This document shows positions 51,873-61,113 of a stretch of DNA of 64,000 nucleotides, one piece after another. This DNA comes from Bin5 sp022827195. Lineage in GTDB: Bacteria; Chloroflexota; Anaerolineae; Caldilineales; Caldilineaceae. Each line of letters begins with the position of its first letter. Position 1 is the first letter of the stretch. Where the stretch lies: positions 2,418,001-2,482,000 of the forward strand of contig OZ242331.1 of NCBI GenBank assembly GCA_965208275.1. The letters run 5' to 3'. Under the pieces are notes generated by a model. That model saw only the letters and a list, made by a program, of their open reading frames with translations. It had not been told where the DNA came from and ran no database searches. Both the position numbers and the translations under genes were made by a program.

Positions 51873-52811
51873 ATGCAAGAGACTCATCGTGACGCCGACA
51901 GGGCCGCGGTGAAAGAGACCAATCGCTGGCGCAGAATGGGCATAGGCGACTGGATTGAGCGACGCGCCAGTCTGGTCTTCATCGCCCCGGCCGTTTTCGC
52001 CGTGCTCTTGCTGATCGGCTATCCCCTGGTCTGGAATCTATACATGAGCCTGCAGAAATGGGAACTCGGCAGGCAACCGCCGGAGTTTATCGGTCTTACG
52101 AACTACATCAACGCGCTTTCAGCCCCCAGGTTTCACCAGGGTGTCTTCAAGACTCTGTACTATTCTGTGCTTGCAACCCTGATTCCGACGACTCTGGGAC
52201 TCGGGGCCGCGCTCGCTTTTAACGAACGATTTTTCGCCCGCGGTTTGCTGCGGTCGGTCTTCGCTTTGCCAATGATGGCGACGCCTGTCGCGGTAGCACT
52301 CATCTGGCAGCTGATGTACCATCCGGCTTTAGGCGTGTTCAACTATCTTCTGAGCCTGGTCAACCTGCCGCCCAGTCTGTGGGTTGCCTCGTCTCAGACG
52401 GTCATACCGAGCGTGGCATTGGTAGAGTCATTTCAGGCAACCCCTTTTGCTGCACTCGTCATTCTTGGCGGCCTGGCCGCCCTTCCAGCCGGACTGTACG
52501 AGGCTTCCAAGATTGATGGGGCCAGCGCGATACAGCGATTCAGGTACCTGACGCTGCCTCTCGTCTGGCCATACATCGTCGTTGTGCTGCTGATTCGTTC
52601 TGTCGATGCGCTCAAGGCGTTTGACTCCATCTTCGTCCTTACGCAAGGAGGACCGGGACGCGCGTCTGAAACGATTAACATTCTCCTCTTCCTGCAGGCG
52701 TTCAACTTCTATCACGTAGGCTACAGCGCCTCGATGGTTGTGATGCTTTTCATACTGGTCGTGGGGGCGGCGCTGGTTCTGACTCGGCTGAGAAGGGATC
52801 CGTCATGGTAA
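51873..52811 (+). CDS. sugar ABC transporter permease, MalF type
   Basis: CUT1-type permease, 312 aa with about six spans (first LVFIAPAVFAVLLLIGYPLV). The ATPase-contact loop is GLYEASKIDGASAIQ followed by LTLPLVWP. It overlaps the next permease gene by 7 bases. Partner of the binding protein 50270-51637. Confidence 0.93.
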   Translation: MQETHRDADRAAVKETNRWRRMGIGDWIERRASLVFIAPAVFAVLLLIGYPLVWNLYMSLQKWELGRQPPEFIGLTNYINALSAPRFHQGVFKTLYYSVLATLIPTTLGLGAALAFNERFFARGLLRSVFALPMMATPVAVALIWQLMYHPALGVFNYLLSLVNLPPSLWVASSQTVIPSVALVESFQATPFAALVILGGLAALPAGLYEASKIDGASAIQRFRYLTLPLVWPYIVVVLLIRSVDALKAFDSIFVLTQGGPGRASETINILLFLQAFNFYHVGYSASMVVMLFILVVGAALVLTRLRRDPSW

Positions 52812-53677
52812 TGGGAGGGCCGGCCCGGGCAAGTCAAGAAGGGCACCGGCCATTCACTCTACTTTACGGCTTAGCGGGAAAGGGCGCATTCTGGCTGGTC
52901 ATCGTTGCGCTCATGCTGCCTGCCCTGTTCTTTTTCTTCTGGATGATTTCGCTCTCGTTCAAGAGCCAGGTAGAGAACACCGCCTATCCACCGGTCTTCG
53001 TGCCGAGCAGCCTTGGACTGGAGAGTTACGCCGAGGTATTCCGCAAGCATCCATTTCCGCAGTACGCCAGAAACAGCACGATTGCGGGATTTGGCGCGAC
53101 CGGCATCGCCCTTTTGGTTGGCGTACCGGCCGCGTATGGGATCGTCAAGTGGAGGCGCTACGAGATGGCGCTGCTGATCCTGCTTGCCAGGTTGGTGCCT
53201 CCGATGAGTTTCCTGATTCCCTGGTTTGCCGCGACCCGCAGTTTGGGGCTCTCCAACAGCTACATTGCTCTCATCCTGGGCCACATGGTGGCCGGACTGC
53301 CACTCGTGGTATGGATCATGATCGGCTTCTTCGAGGACCTGAACCCCGAATTGGAGGATGCCTCTTCGGTCGACGGGTGCGGTCCGTACGGGAGCTTCTT
53401 CCGAATTGCCTTGCCCTTGACGCTTCCGGGCCTCGTCGTGTCGGCAATCATGGCGTTCATTACTTCCTGGAACGATTTCATGTTCTCGGTGGTGCTGTCG
53501 GGCCCGAAGACACGGACACTTCCGGTAGCCGTATACAACATGCTGAGTTTTGAAACGGTGAACTGGGGCCCGCTGGCGGCAGCCACAATCATGGTAACGT
53601 TGCCGGCAGTGCTGCTGACGCTTTTCATTCAACGCTACATCGTATCCGGACTGACGGCGGGCGCGATAAAGGGCTGA
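52805..53677 (+). CDS. sugar ABC transporter permease, MalG type
   Basis: MalG-type permease, 290 aa with about six spans (first WLVIVALMLPALFFFFWMIS). The ATPase-contact loop is PELEDASSVDGCGPY followed by IALPLTLPG. The ending YIVSGLTAGAIKG is typical of the family. The AtuA-like gene follows after about 150 bases, which may mean that the transported molecule is not an ordinary sugar. Confidence 0.94.
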   Translation: MVMGGPARASQEGHRPFTLLYGLAGKGAFWLVIVALMLPALFFFFWMISLSFKSQVENTAYPPVFVPSSLGLESYAEVFRKHPFPQYARNSTIAGFGATGIALLVGVPAAYGIVKWRRYEMALLILLARLVPPMSFLIPWFAATRSLGLSNSYIALILGHMVAGLPLVVWIMIGFFEDLNPELEDASSVDGCGPYGSFFRIALPLTLPGLVVSAIMAFITSWNDFMFSVVLSGPKTRTLPVAVYNMLSFETVNWGPLAAATIMVTLPAVLLTLFIQRYIVSGLTAGAIKG

Positions 53678-53824
53678 GAGGGAGCTGGCGGTGCAGGTGT
53701 CCTGGGTTGAGGCCAAAGGCAAATCATTCATTAGGGAGCGAAGGTCGCGCTGCCAACTCCACGTTTGCTCTGGAGCCCGGCGGCACGCTGTAATCCAATG
53801 GCTCATGAGCAAGAGCAGCTTCTG

Positions 53825-55198
53825 ATGAGAAAGGACAGAACTCGGGCCGGAAACCTGTTGCGACTTGGGGGTGGGTCGGCCTGTCCGGGCGAGAGGATTG
53901 AGCCGGCGATCGAGCTGGTCGAAAAGGGAAACATCGACTACATCGTCTTTGATTCGCTGTCGGAGAGCGAGATGCTGGCTTTCGAGCGGCACAAGATGAG
54001 CCGGCCAGGTGAAGGCTACGACACATATACCGAGCGGCGGCTGCAAAGGATCTGGCCGCAATGCGCAAGCAACGGGACACGCATCATCGGGAATATGGGG
54101 GCGGCCAACCCGCGCGGGGCGCAGGAGCTGGCGATAAACGTCGCGCAGGACCTGGGTCTAGGCGGTCAGAGAGTGGCGGCGGTCCTGGGCGACAATGTAC
54201 TTGATTCGGTCAGAGAGCTGAATCCGGTCGTGAACGAAACGCAGGAGCCGGTCAGCGCCTTCGCAGACAGGCTGATCGCCGCGCATGCTTATATCGCGGC
54301 CGACCCGATCGTTGACGCATTGCAACAGGGGGCGGACCTGGTCATCACCGGCAGAGTTGGGGATGCATCTCTCTTTCTGGCGCCGATGGTCCACGAGTTT
54401 GGCTGGGAGGAGGATGACTGGGACTTGCTGGCTAAAGGGATCGTGCTGGGCCATCTGTTCGAATGCGCCGGGCAGGTCACTGGAGGCTATTTCGCCGACC
54501 CGCCTCACAAGGTTGTGCCTGAACTGCATCGTCTGGGCTTCCCGATCGCCGAGATCGCTGCCGACGGCCAGATGGTCGTCACGAAGACGCCGGGCAGCGG
54601 CGGCGTTGTCAGCCCTGCCACGTGCGCTGAACAGATGCTGTATGAGACCGATGATCCGGCCAACTATATCGAAGCGGACGTCATTGCCGACTTTTCGGAT
54701 ATCGGATTTGAGCAGGTGGGGCGGGACCGGGTGGCGATTACGGGGACGGTCCGAGGCAAACCCAAGCCGGAGATGCTGAAGGTCAACCTGGGCGTCAGGG
54801 AGGGTTTCAGGGCGGAAGGGACGGTTTTCTACGCCGGTCCGGGCGCGTACGAGAGGGCAAAACTCGCGGCCGATGTGATCCGGAAGCGGCTGGAGCAGGT
54901 GACTCATCTGAAAGCCGACGCGCTTCGATTCGACTTCATCGGCATCAGCGCGTTGTACGGGCCGGCGAATGTTGCGGACGGCCCACCATGGGAGGTTGGG
55001 CTGCGCGTTGCGGGCAGAACGCAGGAGCGGGCCGAGGCGTGGAAGATCATGCACGAGCTGGAAACGATCGACAACAATGGTCCGGCAGCGATCGGCCGCG
55101 GCCTGAGGAGCGAGGCGATTACCGAAATCCTGGGCTACTATTCGACGTTTATCCCCAGAGAGATAGTGGATACAGAGGTGATTGTCAAGGAGGCCTAG
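53825..55198 (+). CDS. acyclic terpene utilisation AtuA-like protein (DUF1446)
   Basis: AtuA family protein, about 457 aa. In Pseudomonas, atuA lies in the citronellol/geranyl-CoA catabolic cluster, but its own reaction is unsettled, and relatives are widespread. Family signatures are LRLGGGSACPGERIEPAIEL near the start, IGNMGAANPRGAQELA, ITGRVGDASLFLAPM and ECAGQVTGGYFADPP. I chose ATG 53825 by the family N-terminus; ATG 53801 and TTG 53765 are alternatives and no start has a clear ribosome site. The next gene, three bases on, encodes the small companion domain that in some AtuA proteins is fused at the C-terminus. Confidence 0.88.
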   Translation: MRKDRTRAGNLLRLGGGSACPGERIEPAIELVEKGNIDYIVFDSLSESEMLAFERHKMSRPGEGYDTYTERRLQRIWPQCASNGTRIIGNMGAANPRGAQELAINVAQDLGLGGQRVAAVLGDNVLDSVRELNPVVNETQEPVSAFADRLIAAHAYIAADPIVDALQQGADLVITGRVGDASLFLAPMVHEFGWEEDDWDLLAKGIVLGHLFECAGQVTGGYFADPPHKVVPELHRLGFPIAEIAADGQMVVTKTPGSGGVVSPATCAEQMLYETDDPANYIEADVIADFSDIGFEQVGRDRVAITGTVRGKPKPEMLKVNLGVREGFRAEGTVFYAGPGAYERAKLAADVIRKRLEQVTHLKADALRFDFIGISALYGPANVADGPPWEVGLRVAGRTQERAEAWKIMHELETIDNNGPAAIGRGLRSEAITEILGYYSTFIPREIVDTEVIVKEA

Positions 55199-55201
55199 GG
55201 T

Positions 55202-55525
55202 ATGAAGAGGGTCCAGTTGCGTGAGATCTGCCACGCCCGCTCGGGCGACAAGGGCTTCCACGCCAACATTGGTCTGATCGTTTACGATAAGAAACACTAT
55301 GAGCTGATAAGAGAACAGGTTACGCCGGAAAGGGTCAGAAGCCTGTTTCAAGACAGCGTGAAGGGCGAGGTGAAACGTTACGAGCTGCCGCGAATAGGCG
55401 CGCTGAATTTTGTGTTGCGCGATGCATTGGATGGCGGCGCGACGCGCACGCTTACGCTGGACGGTTACGGCAAGGTCCTCAGTTCGGTGCTGTTGAGCCT
55501 TGAAGTGGAAGTCCCTGAAGAGTAA
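55202..55525 (+). CDS. AtuA C-terminal-like small protein
   Basis: A 107-residue protein matching the detached C-terminal domain of AtuA-type proteins. Typical phrases are REICHARSGDKGFHANIGLI near the start and LPRIGALNFVLRDALDGG in the middle, ending in a Thr/Leu-rich strand LTLDGYGKVLSSVLL. It begins 3 bases after the AtuA-like stop, and its ribosome site AAGGAGG lies inside the end of that gene, so the two polypeptides are probably made in equal amounts and act together. Confidence 0.87.
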   Translation: MKRVQLREICHARSGDKGFHANIGLIVYDKKHYELIREQVTPERVRSLFQDSVKGEVKRYELPRIGALNFVLRDALDGGATRTLTLDGYGKVLSSVLLSLEVEVPEE

Positions 55526-55623
55526 CACCAGCAACAGTCGGGCAGCGGCTAGCCGCGCAGAGCGAGCATCGCGGCGGCGGACCGTACCTCTGCAATAGGA
55601 GACTGGGCACAACAAGAGAGCGG

Positions 55624-57240
55624 ATGGACGAGCAAGTGTACGACTACATTATCGTTGGCGCAGGTTCGGCGGGCGCTGTTCTGGCGGCCCGGCTTACGGA
55701 AGACCCTTCGGTTTCGGTGCTGTTGCTTGAAGCCGGTCCTGATTACCGCTCAAGCGAGGCGCCGGCGGCGATGCGGAGCCACAATCACGGCGAGATTCTC
55801 TTATCGGAGGCGTACAAGCCGTTGTACCAGTGGCCTGACCTCGCGGCGAGGCGCAGTGAGGAGCAGGAGCCGAGAGAGTTCATCAGAGGACGCGGCTTAG
55901 GGGGCAGCTCGGCCATCAATGGTTTGATCGCGCTGCGGGGTGAGCCGGACGACTTTGACCGCTGGGTGAAGATGGGCTGTAAGGGCTGGTCGAGCGAAGA
56001 TGTCCTGCCCTCCTTTATTCGCCTGGAGGACGATCTCAACTATGGTGACCTTGCGTATCACGGTCGCGGCGGCCCGATTCCGATTCAACGCATCCCCCTG
56101 AATGAGTGGGGGCCGGTTGACCGAGCTCTGCAAAGGGCCGCGCTCGACTTCGGACACGGCTGGTCGGAAGATTGCCACGCTCCGGGCAGCACTGGGATTT
56201 CGCCGGTCGCTCTTACGATGAGAGATGACGTACGCGTCTCGACCAATGACGCCTATCTGGAGCCGGCGCGCGGCCGCCCGAATCTGGAGATCATTGGCGA
56301 TGCCCTGGTCGAACGGATTGAGCTTGAGGCAGGCCGTGCGACGGGCGTGCGCCTACAGAGGGGGGAAGATGGAGCGGGGCAAAGTTCTGGCGATAGCGCG
56401 CCGACAATCTTCAGTAGCAGGGAGGTCCTTTTGTGCGCCGGGGCGGTCCATTCGCCGGCCGTTCTGATGCGCTCCGGTATCGGACCGGCGGAGAGTCTGC
56501 AAACCCTGGGCGTCGGTCCGGTCGTCGACCTGCCGGGCGTCGGCGAGAACGTCCTCGACCACCCGGCCGTCGGGCTTCACCTTTCGTTGCGCCCCGAGGC
56601 GCAGGCCGGCAGCGCTCATGCCCGTCGCACCAACTGCTGCCTTCGTTATACATCGGGCCTGGCCGGGACGGGCTTTAATGACATGCTGATTGCCAGCTGC
56701 AACGTTTACGGCATCGAGGGGGAGGCGCTCAAACGGGGGATCGTTGTCGTCTCGGTGTTTCAGGCGTTTTCGAAGGGCAGGCTTAGCCTTACCTCGCCCG
56801 AACCCGGAGTCAATCCGGTCATCGAGGAGCGCATGCTGACGGACGAGAGAGACCTGGTCCGATTGCGTGACGGCGTGCGACGGCTGTTTGCGATCGGAAG
56901 GCACGCCGCCTTCGAGGAGATATCAGAAGAGATGTCGGTAGGAGATCCCCTCAGCGAGGATCGCCGCGGCATCGAGAGTTTCGGGGATGACGCAGAACTC
57001 GATGCGTGGCTGCTGCAGGAGTGTGCGGACTGCTATCACATTGTCGGGACCTGCCGCATGGGCGCGGCCGACGACCCGCTGGCGGTGGTGGACCCGGACT
57101 GTCGCGTCATTGGGGTCGAGGGCTTGCGGGTGATTGACGCTTCGATCATGCCTGAGGTGCCGCGCGCCAACACGCACTTGACGACGGTGATGATAGGCGA
57201 GCACATGGCGGAGCGTCTCAATCGCAAGCGAAATTCGTGA
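55624..57240 (+). CDS. GMC-family FAD oxidoreductase (choline/alcohol dehydrogenase-like)
   Basis: Flavin-dependent oxidoreductase of primary alcohols, sugars or choline, 538 aa. The FAD Rossmann motif is DYIIVGAGSAGAVLAARL (residues 7-24) with LLLEAGPD. GMC signature 1 is GRGLGGSSAINGLIALRG. The active-site His is in CYHIVGTCRMG and the second conserved residue in the C-terminal ANTHLTTVMIGEHMA. No signal peptide is seen. It follows the AtuA pair by about 100 bases and precedes an NAD epimerase by 28, so it probably oxidises an alcohol in the same pathway. Substrate unknown. Confidence 0.93.
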   Translation: MDEQVYDYIIVGAGSAGAVLAARLTEDPSVSVLLLEAGPDYRSSEAPAAMRSHNHGEILLSEAYKPLYQWPDLAARRSEEQEPREFIRGRGLGGSSAINGLIALRGEPDDFDRWVKMGCKGWSSEDVLPSFIRLEDDLNYGDLAYHGRGGPIPIQRIPLNEWGPVDRALQRAALDFGHGWSEDCHAPGSTGISPVALTMRDDVRVSTNDAYLEPARGRPNLEIIGDALVERIELEAGRATGVRLQRGEDGAGQSSGDSAPTIFSSREVLLCAGAVHSPAVLMRSGIGPAESLQTLGVGPVVDLPGVGENVLDHPAVGLHLSLRPEAQAGSAHARRTNCCLRYTSGLAGTGFNDMLIASCNVYGIEGEALKRGIVVVSVFQAFSKGRLSLTSPEPGVNPVIEERMLTDERDLVRLRDGVRRLFAIGRHAAFEEISEEMSVGDPLSEDRRGIESFGDDAELDAWLLQECADCYHIVGTCRMGAADDPLAVVDPDCRVIGVEGLRVIDASIMPEVPRANTHLTTVMIGEHMAERLNRKRNS

Positions 57241-57267
57241 ACAGAAGTTTGACAGGAGCAGAGGACG

Positions 57268-58251
57268 ATGACCAGATCTCTCGTAGTCGGCGGTTCAGGA
57301 TACATTGGACGCGAGCTTGTTCGTCAGCTTGCTGCGCGCGGTGACGAAGTCCTTGTATTGGGGCGCTCGCGGCAGCCTGAGGGCATGCCCGGCAGGTGGT
57401 TGCAGGGCGACATCACGTCTAGTGACTCGATAGGCGCCGTTCTCGGCGGTCTCGAATTGGATGTCATCTACCATGTGGCGTCTCTGCCCGGTGATACGGG
57501 CGACCCGCTGCAGATGGTAACGGTCAACCTGCTGGGGCTGACGCACCTGCTGGTGTACGCCCGCGGTGCGGGGGTGAAACGGTTCGTTCTGTCCAGCAGC
57601 ATTTCCGCGTATGAATGGTATCCGGCGACAAAGTTCGCGCCGCCTGACTACATGCCTGTCGACGAGGAGCATCCGGCGCGGCCGAAGGACATGTACGCCT
57701 CAACGAAGCTTTTGCAGGAGGTGCTGGCGTTCACCTTTTACCACCAATACGGGCTGCCGGTTTCTGCATTGCGTTTGACGGCCGTGGTGGGCCCGGGCGG
57801 CCGCGGCGGCGGGCGCGGTTGGCGCGAGTTCGCGGAGATGCTGGCGGAGGGTGAATCGGTCCAGATTCCCCACTTCTCGCTCGACGAACTGTGCCATTAT
57901 GTTGACCTTCGGGACGTAGCCCGCATGCATATCGCGGTGGGCGAACATCCGAATGCAGCGGGTGAGTTTTTCAACTGCTGCGGACCTGGCCCGACGCGCG
58001 GATCCGAGTTCGCCGCTATCCTCGAAAGCATCATTCCCGGCATCCGGGTTGAGACCGGCTTTCCCTGGAGTATGGCGCAGGGTGGGGAGATCGAGTTCGA
58101 CATGTCGAAGGCAAAGCGGCTGATCGACTTCGAGCCGCGCTATTCGATACGCGAGACGATTCTGAGCATCAAGGCGTGGGTTGACTCGGGCGGGCTGGAG
58201 GAAGACCGCGCGGAGGGCGACAGCGCCTATTCCAGCGGCGTGCAGGACTGA
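57268..58251 (+). CDS. NAD-dependent epimerase/dehydratase (extended SDR)
   Basis: Extended short-chain dehydrogenase acting on nucleotide sugars or related compounds, 327 aa. The nucleotide-binding motif is VVGGSGYIGRELVRQL (GxxGxxG form), and the catalytic YxxxK is YASTK in DMYASTKLLQEVL with SSSISAYEW as the Ser strand. The C-terminal substrate domain includes CHYVDLRDVARMH. Ribosome site AGAGGA lies just before the ATG. It is the last plus-strand gene before the convergent PhyH gene. Confidence 0.92.
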   Translation: MTRSLVVGGSGYIGRELVRQLAARGDEVLVLGRSRQPEGMPGRWLQGDITSSDSIGAVLGGLELDVIYHVASLPGDTGDPLQMVTVNLLGLTHLLVYARGAGVKRFVLSSSISAYEWYPATKFAPPDYMPVDEEHPARPKDMYASTKLLQEVLAFTFYHQYGLPVSALRLTAVVGPGGRGGGRGWREFAEMLAEGESVQIPHFSLDELCHYVDLRDVARMHIAVGEHPNAAGEFFNCCGPGPTRGSEFAAILESIIPGIRVETGFPWSMAQGGEIEFDMSKAKRLIDFEPRYSIRETILSIKAWVDSGGLEEDRAEGDSAYSSGVQD

Positions 58252-58414
58252 CACCTGACGGGCTGATGGCCGGCGAAGTGTCGCCTGCTCGAAGGCCAAA
58301 CACCTCAGCGACAATCGACGATTCAGTTGCTGGAAAGGAAAAACGGCGTTACTTCGACCCCGCCGCAGAGTTCGGCGCAGTTGCGGATAGAGCCACTGAG
58401 AATCCGGTACGAGG

Positions 58415-58462
58415 GCAACGCCGAGCCGATTGAACAGCAGTGGACTCCGGGTCCGGCGTTGC
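58415..58462. terminator. inverted repeat in a convergent gap, possible bidirectional terminator
   Basis: GCAACGCCG (58415-58423) pairs perfectly with CGGCGTTGC (58454-58462), with a 30-base loop. It lies between the epimerase (+) and PhyH (-) stops, where termination is expected. The long loop and the lack of a U-run limit confidence. Confidence 0.4.
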
Positions 58463-58470
58463 AATAGAGG

Positions 58471-59259
58471 TCAGATTTTCCCCTTTGCTTTCATCTCCTC
58501 GGCAAGCCGCTTCTGATATGCGGCGTGCCTTTCTTCGTCAACCTTTGCGCGTTCCGAATAGTAGACGAATCCGAGGGCTTGGCGCGTGCGCGTCTCGCTT
58601 CGGTTGCCGTCAGCGCGGTGGATCGTCATGGCGTTGTGGATGAGCAGGTCGCCGGCCTGGGCGGGGAAGGCGACTTCGTCGGCCCTGTCCTGCGGAGTGC
58701 CATAGTCGGTTACACCTTGCGAGAAGCCGAGTGTCTGGGTGCGGCCGTGTGGGCGTAGGCCGCGGCGGTGGGAGCCGCGCACATAGCGGACGCAGCCGTT
58801 TTCCTCGTCGACCGCTTCCAGGGGCAGCCACATCGTCAGGGCTTCGCAAGGGTCGAGCATGAAGTAGAAGCCGTCCTGGTGGGGCGGGGTCGCCTTGCCG
58901 ATCCTGGGCGGCTTGTTGAAGTACTGCATGTTCTTGCCGACAACCGGGCCCTGCAGGAGCAGTTCGGCCAGCTGCTCGAATTTGCTGTCGAACATGAGAC
59001 GCTCGAAGTAGCTTTCGTGTTGATATAGGTACACGATCTGCTTCAGCGTATCAGGCTCGCCAAGGGTCTCGTAGAAGACCTGCTCGCGGGGAAGTTGCGG
59101 TACGCGATCGCGGATGAAGCGCGCGACCTCGGCACGCGTCTCGGCCACCTCATCGGGGGTGAGGAAGGCGGTCAGGGCGAGGAAGCCGTCGCGGGTAAAG
59201 GCGTCCAAGGCGATCTGCGGTTGCCGGCGCGCGGTCTGAGCTTCTACTGTGTTGTCCAT
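58471..59259 (-). CDS. phytanoyl-CoA dioxygenase (PhyH) family oxygenase
   Basis: Fifth PhyH paralogue of the window, 262 aa from ATG 59259 (a GTG at 59313 would add 18 polar residues). Iron ligands are the His and Asp of TPPHQDGFYF and the distal His of AMTIHRADGN, with Arg in SETRTRQALG. RGSHRRGLRPHGRT follows the core as in substrate-lid regions of the family. It is the last gene of the minus-strand set 58471-62814 with a TIM-barrel isomerase, a Gfo/Idh/MocA oxidoreductase and a desaturase-Rieske fusion, so two different oxygenase types share one cluster. Confidence 0.9.
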   Translation of the reverse strand: MDNTVEAQTARRQPQIALDAFTRDGFLALTAFLTPDEVAETRAEVARFIRDRVPQLPREQVFYETLGEPDTLKQIVYLYQHESYFERLMFDSKFEQLAELLLQGPVVGKNMQYFNKPPRIGKATPPHQDGFYFMLDPCEALTMWLPLEAVDEENGCVRYVRGSHRRGLRPHGRTQTLGFSQGVTDYGTPQDRADEVAFPAQAGDLLIHNAMTIHRADGNRSETRTRQALGFVYYSERAKVDEERHAAYQKRLAEEMKAKGKI

Positions 59260-59325
59260 TTGGCTCTCGCTTGCATCTCTTCCTGGCGGATCTGCCTTTG
59301 GTTGGCGGTCCACAATGCCGGGCGA

Positions 59326-60153
59326 TCAGGTTTGCGCGGCGGTCAGCGTTCGCAGGTAGTTGAGCGCGTCCTGGGCTGAGCCGGCGGGATCGTCGAATTT
59401 TCCGGTTTCAAGGACGATGTAGTCGTCGTAGCCGACCTGAAGGAGGGCATCGAGGACGGCTGGGACTGGCACGTCGCCCTGGCCGAACGGTTTGCGGTTG
59501 AGGCCGTCGAAGTGGAGCGCGTACCTTGAGCCGGGCGGGTCGCCGCCCTGGTGGTACTCTTTGGCGTGGACGCGGGCGATGCGGGGCCCGAGGTGTGCGA
59601 TCTCTTCGAGGGGGTCGGCGCCGAGCGCCATGCTGTTGCCCATGTCCCAGTAGTTGCCGACGTTGGGGGAGCTGACGTTGTCGAGTACCTCGGCGGTGAG
59701 CTCGGCGGGCATTGTGTGCTCGATGGCGAGGACAATGCCGGCGGCTTCGGCGTCGGGGGCGAGCTGCTGCAGGTTCTTGACGAGGCGGGAAACGGTTGAG
59801 ATGCCTTTGATCTCGGCGGCGGCGAAAAAGGGCACCAGCAGGTAGCGGGCGCCGAGGTCGGCGCAGATCCGGATGCCGGTGCGGACGATTTCGAGACCGA
59901 AGGCCTCCGTTTCCTCAAGTGTGATGCCGCCCCTGCTGAGGAAGTGGGCGGCAACGGAGGGGATTTCAACGCCGGCTTCGGCGGCGGCGCGGCGGATGGC
60001 AGGGCGGTTGTCGGGCGCAAGCCGGCCGCCGGGCTGGGCCCAGTCCGGGTCGCTCCAGTCGAGCTCGACGCCGTCGAAGCCAAGCTTGGCGGCGGTGGTG
60101 AAGAGGGAGTCGAGCGGCTGTTCGATAACGTTTTGCAGCGTTCCTATCTTCAC
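59326..60153 (-). CDS. sugar phosphate isomerase/epimerase-type TIM barrel (MocC/IolE-like)
   Basis: Xylose isomerase-like TIM-barrel protein, 275 aa. Family blocks are MKIGTLQNVIEQPLDSLF, LGFDGVELDWSDP, RYLLVPFF, LAIEHTMPAELTAEVLD, YWDMGNSMALG and RVHAKEYHQGG. The second half holds the metal-binding Glu, Asp, His and Glu typical of inosose dehydratases and ketose epimerases. Start GTG 60153 has GGAG 6 bases upstream and lies 3 bases after the MocA-family stop, so translation is probably coupled. The pairing with a MocA-family gene and a MocD/MocE-like fusion suggests a role like MocC in inositol-derivative catabolism; this is an inference. Confidence 0.88.
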   Translation of the reverse strand: MKIGTLQNVIEQPLDSLFTTAAKLGFDGVELDWSDPDWAQPGGRLAPDNRPAIRRAAAEAGVEIPSVAAHFLSRGGITLEETEAFGLEIVRTGIRICADLGARYLLVPFFAAAEIKGISTVSRLVKNLQQLAPDAEAAGIVLAIEHTMPAELTAEVLDNVSSPNVGNYWDMGNSMALGADPLEEIAHLGPRIARVHAKEYHQGGDPPGSRYALHFDGLNRKPFGQGDVPVPAVLDALLQVGYDDYIVLETGKFDDPAGSAQDALNYLRTLTAAQT

Positions 60154-60156
60154 GAG

Positions 60157-61113
60157 TTACTCCACGGTTTCGACGCGGCCGGAGTAGAGCGAGCGGTTGG
60201 CAGCCAGGGTTGCGGAGAGCGACTTGACGGCGTCGGCGTAGGATGAGCGGACGAGGCCCTGGTCGTTTGCATCGACGGCGGCGAGGAAGAGCTCGACCTG
60301 GCGGAAGTAGCCGCGTTCCTCGCCCTGAAAGGAGAACTCTTCGGTACCGATGTAGCCGGTGAGCTCGGTGTCCATTTTGAGGCGCAGGTAGAATTCCCGC
60401 CCGAAGAGCTCGGCGACAAAGGTATCGTGGACGCGGGCTGAGCAGGTGCTGATGACGCTGCCGACGGCGCCGCCGACGAAGCGCAGGTTGACTGTGGTGC
60501 AGTCTTCGAAGTCGGCGATTTCGTCATCAGGGCCGTCGTGGCCGAGAGCGTGGACGGACTCGATGTCGCCGAGGAAATAGCGGAGCCAGTCGAAGAGATG
60601 GGTGCTTTGTTCGACGATCTGGCCGGCGCTGACGGCGAAGGTGCCCCACCAAGGATGGGAGGAGGGCATGCGGGCCATAAAGCGGCCGAGGCCCATGCCG
60701 AGCTCGCGTCCCTGCACGAGCTCTTTGGCGCGGTCAGTGATGTCGGAGTAGCGGGCCATGTAGCCGACCTGATTGACGCATCCGGCGCGGGCGATGGCGT
60801 CCTCGGTACGGCGGGCGGTGTCGAGGTCCAAGGCGACGGGCTTGGCGGCGAAGAGGTGGGCGCCGGCTTCGACGACGTCGAGGGTCTGGGTGTCGTGGGC
60901 GGCAGGGGGAATGGCGACGAAGACGGCGTCGAGCGATTCGCGGGCGAGCATCTCGCGGTGGTCGGTGTAACTGATGCAGTCCTGTTCGGCGGCGACGCGT
61001 GCGGCGGTCTCGGGGTTGATGTCGCAGACGGCCGTGACGGGGCGGCAGAGCTTGTTGAGGCTTTCCAGGTAGCTGCGGGTGATCCCGCCTACGCCGATGA
61101 AACCGATTCGCAT
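60157..61113 (-). CDS. Gfo/Idh/MocA-family oxidoreductase
   Basis: NAD(P)-dependent dehydrogenase, 318 aa. The N-terminal Rossmann motif is MRIGFIGVGGITRSYLESL, with VCDIN following. The EKP motif reads AAKPVALDLD, keeping Lys and Pro but with Ala for Glu. QSTHLFDWLRYFLGD carries the active-site His region. It is coupled to the TIM-barrel gene downstream (3-base gap) and lies about 290 bases downstream of the desaturase-Rieske gene on the same strand. Confidence 0.92.
   Translation of the reverse strand: MRIGFIGVGGITRSYLESLNKLCRPVTAVCDINPETAARVAAEQDCISYTDHREMLARESLDAVFVAIPPAAHDTQTLDVVEAGAHLFAAKPVALDLDTARRTEDAIARAGCVNQVGYMARYSDITDRAKELVQGRELGMGLGRFMARMPSSHPWWGTFAVSAGQIVEQSTHLFDWLRYFLGDIESVHALGHDGPDDEIADFEDCTTVNLRFVGGAVGSVISTCSARVHDTFVAELFGREFYLRLKMDTELTGYIGTEEFSFQGEERGYFRQVELFLAAVDANDQGLVRSSYADAVKSLSATLAANRSLYSGRVETVE

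Noticed and set aside
54158..55615. Long open frame (485 codons) on the minus strand
   Set aside because: It is antisense to the AtuA-like pair, whose sequence is recognisable; this is a codon-bias shadow in high-GC DNA.
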